Origin: Sorangium aterium
Lineage (GTDB): Bacteria; Myxococcota_A; Polyangia; Polyangiales; Polyangiaceae
Direction: 5' to 3'
Assembly: GCF_028368935.1 (NCBI RefSeq)
Contig: NZ_JAQNDK010000002.1
Coordinates: 1-64,000 of the forward strand
Length of the DNA stretch: 64,000 nucleotides
The position numbers and the translations under genes were made by a program. The notes under the pieces are model-generated. The model did no database searches and was not told where the DNA came from. It saw nothing but the letters and a program-made list of their open reading frames with translations. Below, piece by piece: positions 62,833 to 64,000 of the stretch (its first letter is position 1; each line of letters starts with the position of its first letter).

Positions 62833-64000
62833 GTGTCCTCCGTGCCCTTCCTGAACGCGAAACTCGATCGACTTCCGCGCGTCGTCTTCGGCCGCCATGC
62901 GCGCGAGGTGCCCGCGTTCCGGAGCCTGGGAATCGCCGGCTATTACCTCGCGCTCGTCGTCATGGTCGGCGTCTCGGTGCTTCGCGCCGGCTCGCTCCTC
63001 GTCGCGCTCGCGGTCTCGGCGGCGTGCGCGCTGTCGTTCTTCGGATGGGCGCTGATCCGTCGCGCGGTCACGGGACGCGAGACGCTCGTGCTCCTCGAGC
63101 ACGTCTGGATCGCCGAAGCGTGCGCGGCGGCGACGCTCCACGCGATGGGTGCGCCCATCTTGCCTTACCTCGACGCGGTCAGCCTCGGCCTCACCTTCTT
63201 CCTCGCGTCGGGGCGGCTCGGCTGCCTGGTCGTCGGCTGTTGCCACGGCCGCCCGAGCTCCGTCGGCATCGTCTACGACGCATCGATCGCTGAAGGCGGC
63301 CTGCCCGAGCACCTCGTCGGTGTGCGTCTCTTCCCTGTGCAGCTCCTCGAGGCGACCGGCCTCGTCGCGATCGGGCTCGTCGGGCTCGTCGGGCTCCCCT
63401 TCGCCGCCGAAGGGCGGGTGTTCGCTTGGTTCCTCGCATCGTACGCCGTCTTCCGGTTCGGCCTCGAAGGGCTGCGCGGCGACGAGCGCCCGACGTTCCT
63501 CACATTCTCGGCGAGCCGCTGGATGGCGATTGCAGAGCTCGCGTTCGCCGTCGTGCTCGTCGATGGCGCCGCCGGCGCCCGCGATGCTCGCATGCTCGCC
63601 GCGGCCGCGTGCCTGGTCGCGCTGCTCGCCCTCGTGCTCGTGTACCGGATCGTCGCCGACCCGACGCGGGTGCTCCTCGCGCCGGCGCACGTCGCCGAGG
63701 TGCGCGACTTCGTGGCGTCGGCGGAGCGCTCGGATGCGCCGCGCCTTCATCGTACGTCGGCGGGGGTGTCGGTCGTCGTCTCGACGCCGCGCGACGCGCC
63801 GAGCGATCGGCTCGTGTCGCTCCATGTCCCGAGAGGGCAACGCGATCTCCAGGCGGTGTGCGCGCTCGCGGCGCGCGCCTTCCCGGGGCTCTCGCCCGAC
63901 CATACGCGCTGGATCGAGGGCGGGCTGCTCGTGACGAGGGTGACGTCGCGGCTTCTGGCGGACGACAGGCCGCGTGAGCGGGCGCTCTATTTCCGCGTCG
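62833..64000 (+). CDS. Lgt-like membrane protein (prolipoprotein diacylglyceryl transferase family), partial
   Basis: Open from GTG 62833 to the window end, 389 codons. Seven or so hydrophobic segments. FFLASGRLGCLVVGCCHGRPSSVG and LFPVQLLEATGLV match the Lgt motifs (GRxGCFxxGCCYG; HPTQLYE-like), with FRFGLEGLRGDERP like YGxxRFxxExLR. Lgt attaches diacylglycerol to the lipobox Cys. A soluble-looking C-terminal extension (LLAPAHVAEVRDFVASAERS, VVVSTPRDAPSDRLVSLHVP) is unusual. It lies 16 bp behind the candidate immunity gene and may be part of that unit. Housekeeping Lgt would not normally sit here, so a dedicated or diverged function is likely. Confidence 0.75.
   Translation, partial: MSSVPFLNAKLDRLPRVVFGRHAREVPAFRSLGIAGYYLALVVMVGVSVLRAGSLLVALAVSAACALSFFGWALIRRAVTGRETLVLLEHVWIAEACAAATLHAMGAPILPYLDAVSLGLTFFLASGRLGCLVVGCCHGRPSSVGIVYDASIAEGGLPEHLVGVRLFPVQLLEATGLVAIGLVGLVGLPFAAEGRVFAWFLASYAVFRFGLEGLRGDERPTFLTFSASRWMAIAELAFAVVLVDGAAGARDARMLAAAACLVALLALVLVYRIVADPTRVLLAPAHVAEVRDFVASAERSDAPRLHRTSAGVSVVVSTPRDAPSDRLVSLHVPRGQRDLQAVCALAARAFPGLSPDHTRWIEGGLLVTRVTSRLLADDRPRERALYFRV

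Overview
The window looks like the chromosome of a myxobacterium, probably Polyangiales/Sorangium-like; this is inference. The evidence is very high GC with strong third-position GC bias, many lipoproteins, a MYXO-CTERM-like C-terminus, long low-complexity repeat proteins, an orphan VgrG island of the type common in myxobacteria, and an extracellular contractile injection system (eCIS). No rRNA, tRNA, CRISPR array or recognisable insertion sequence was seen. Both ends cut genes: an SppA-like peptidase on the left and an Lgt-like membrane protein on the right.

Layout. 1-3 kb (minus): SppA-like protein, a DUF2505/START-like protein coupled to it by ATGA overlap, and an unknown basic protein. 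3.5-11.3 kb: secreted proteins, namely a Cys-rich lipoprotein, a kelch-propeller lipoprotein with a Gly/Ala repeat and MYXO-CTERM-like tail, a repeat lipoprotein whose 3' end also survives as a pseudogene copy 4.5 kb upstream, an aldo/keto reductase, and a lipoprotein ending in a double-psi beta-barrel (expansin-like). A lipoprotein-type glutathione peroxidase follows on the minus strand.

12.4-30.1 kb (plus): a compact eCIS operon with cap (DUF4255), one sheath, one tube, tail-assembly chaperone, a DUF6760-like small protein that appears to start at ATT, a repeat-rich linker protein, LysM-partner tube protein, LysM protein, gp27-like hub, gp5-like spike, an unknown, gp25, baseplate J, and a gpI-like protein fused to a beta-propeller. 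Two large proteins follow, one with IPT/TIG domains and one with a VWA domain. The last three are the candidates for target recognition. No tape measure or AAA+ ATPase lies in this operon.

30.2-39.3 kb (minus): LysR regulator, pirin and isochorismatase-like hydrolase with a shared palindromic site; a glycosyltransferase group (a GT4-GT2 fusion, a CgeB-like GT, a lipoprotein); a 29-bp inverted repeat; and a transglutaminase-like protein encoded divergently from vgrG.

39.5-53.0 kb (plus): a type VI secretion VgrG island with VgrG, TIGR02270 protein, two DUF2169 proteins, a ketosynthase-like protein lacking its active-site Cys, a PAAR-like DUF4150 protein, an HExxH metallopeptidase effector candidate, two small related proteins, a triple-GT2 glycosyltransferase, and a third small related lipoprotein. 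No T6SS core genes are present here.

53.2-64 kb: eCIS accessory genes. On the minus strand are a lipoprotein, a DUF4157 protein with a second metzincin-like motif, and an Afp15-like AAA+ ATPase. On the plus strand, divergently, are a 1.2-1.3 k-residue DUF4157 protein (putative cargo toxin), a small acidic protein directly behind it (putative immunity) and the Lgt-like protein. The window therefore carries two contractile delivery systems, with eCIS genes on both sides of a T6SS cargo island.
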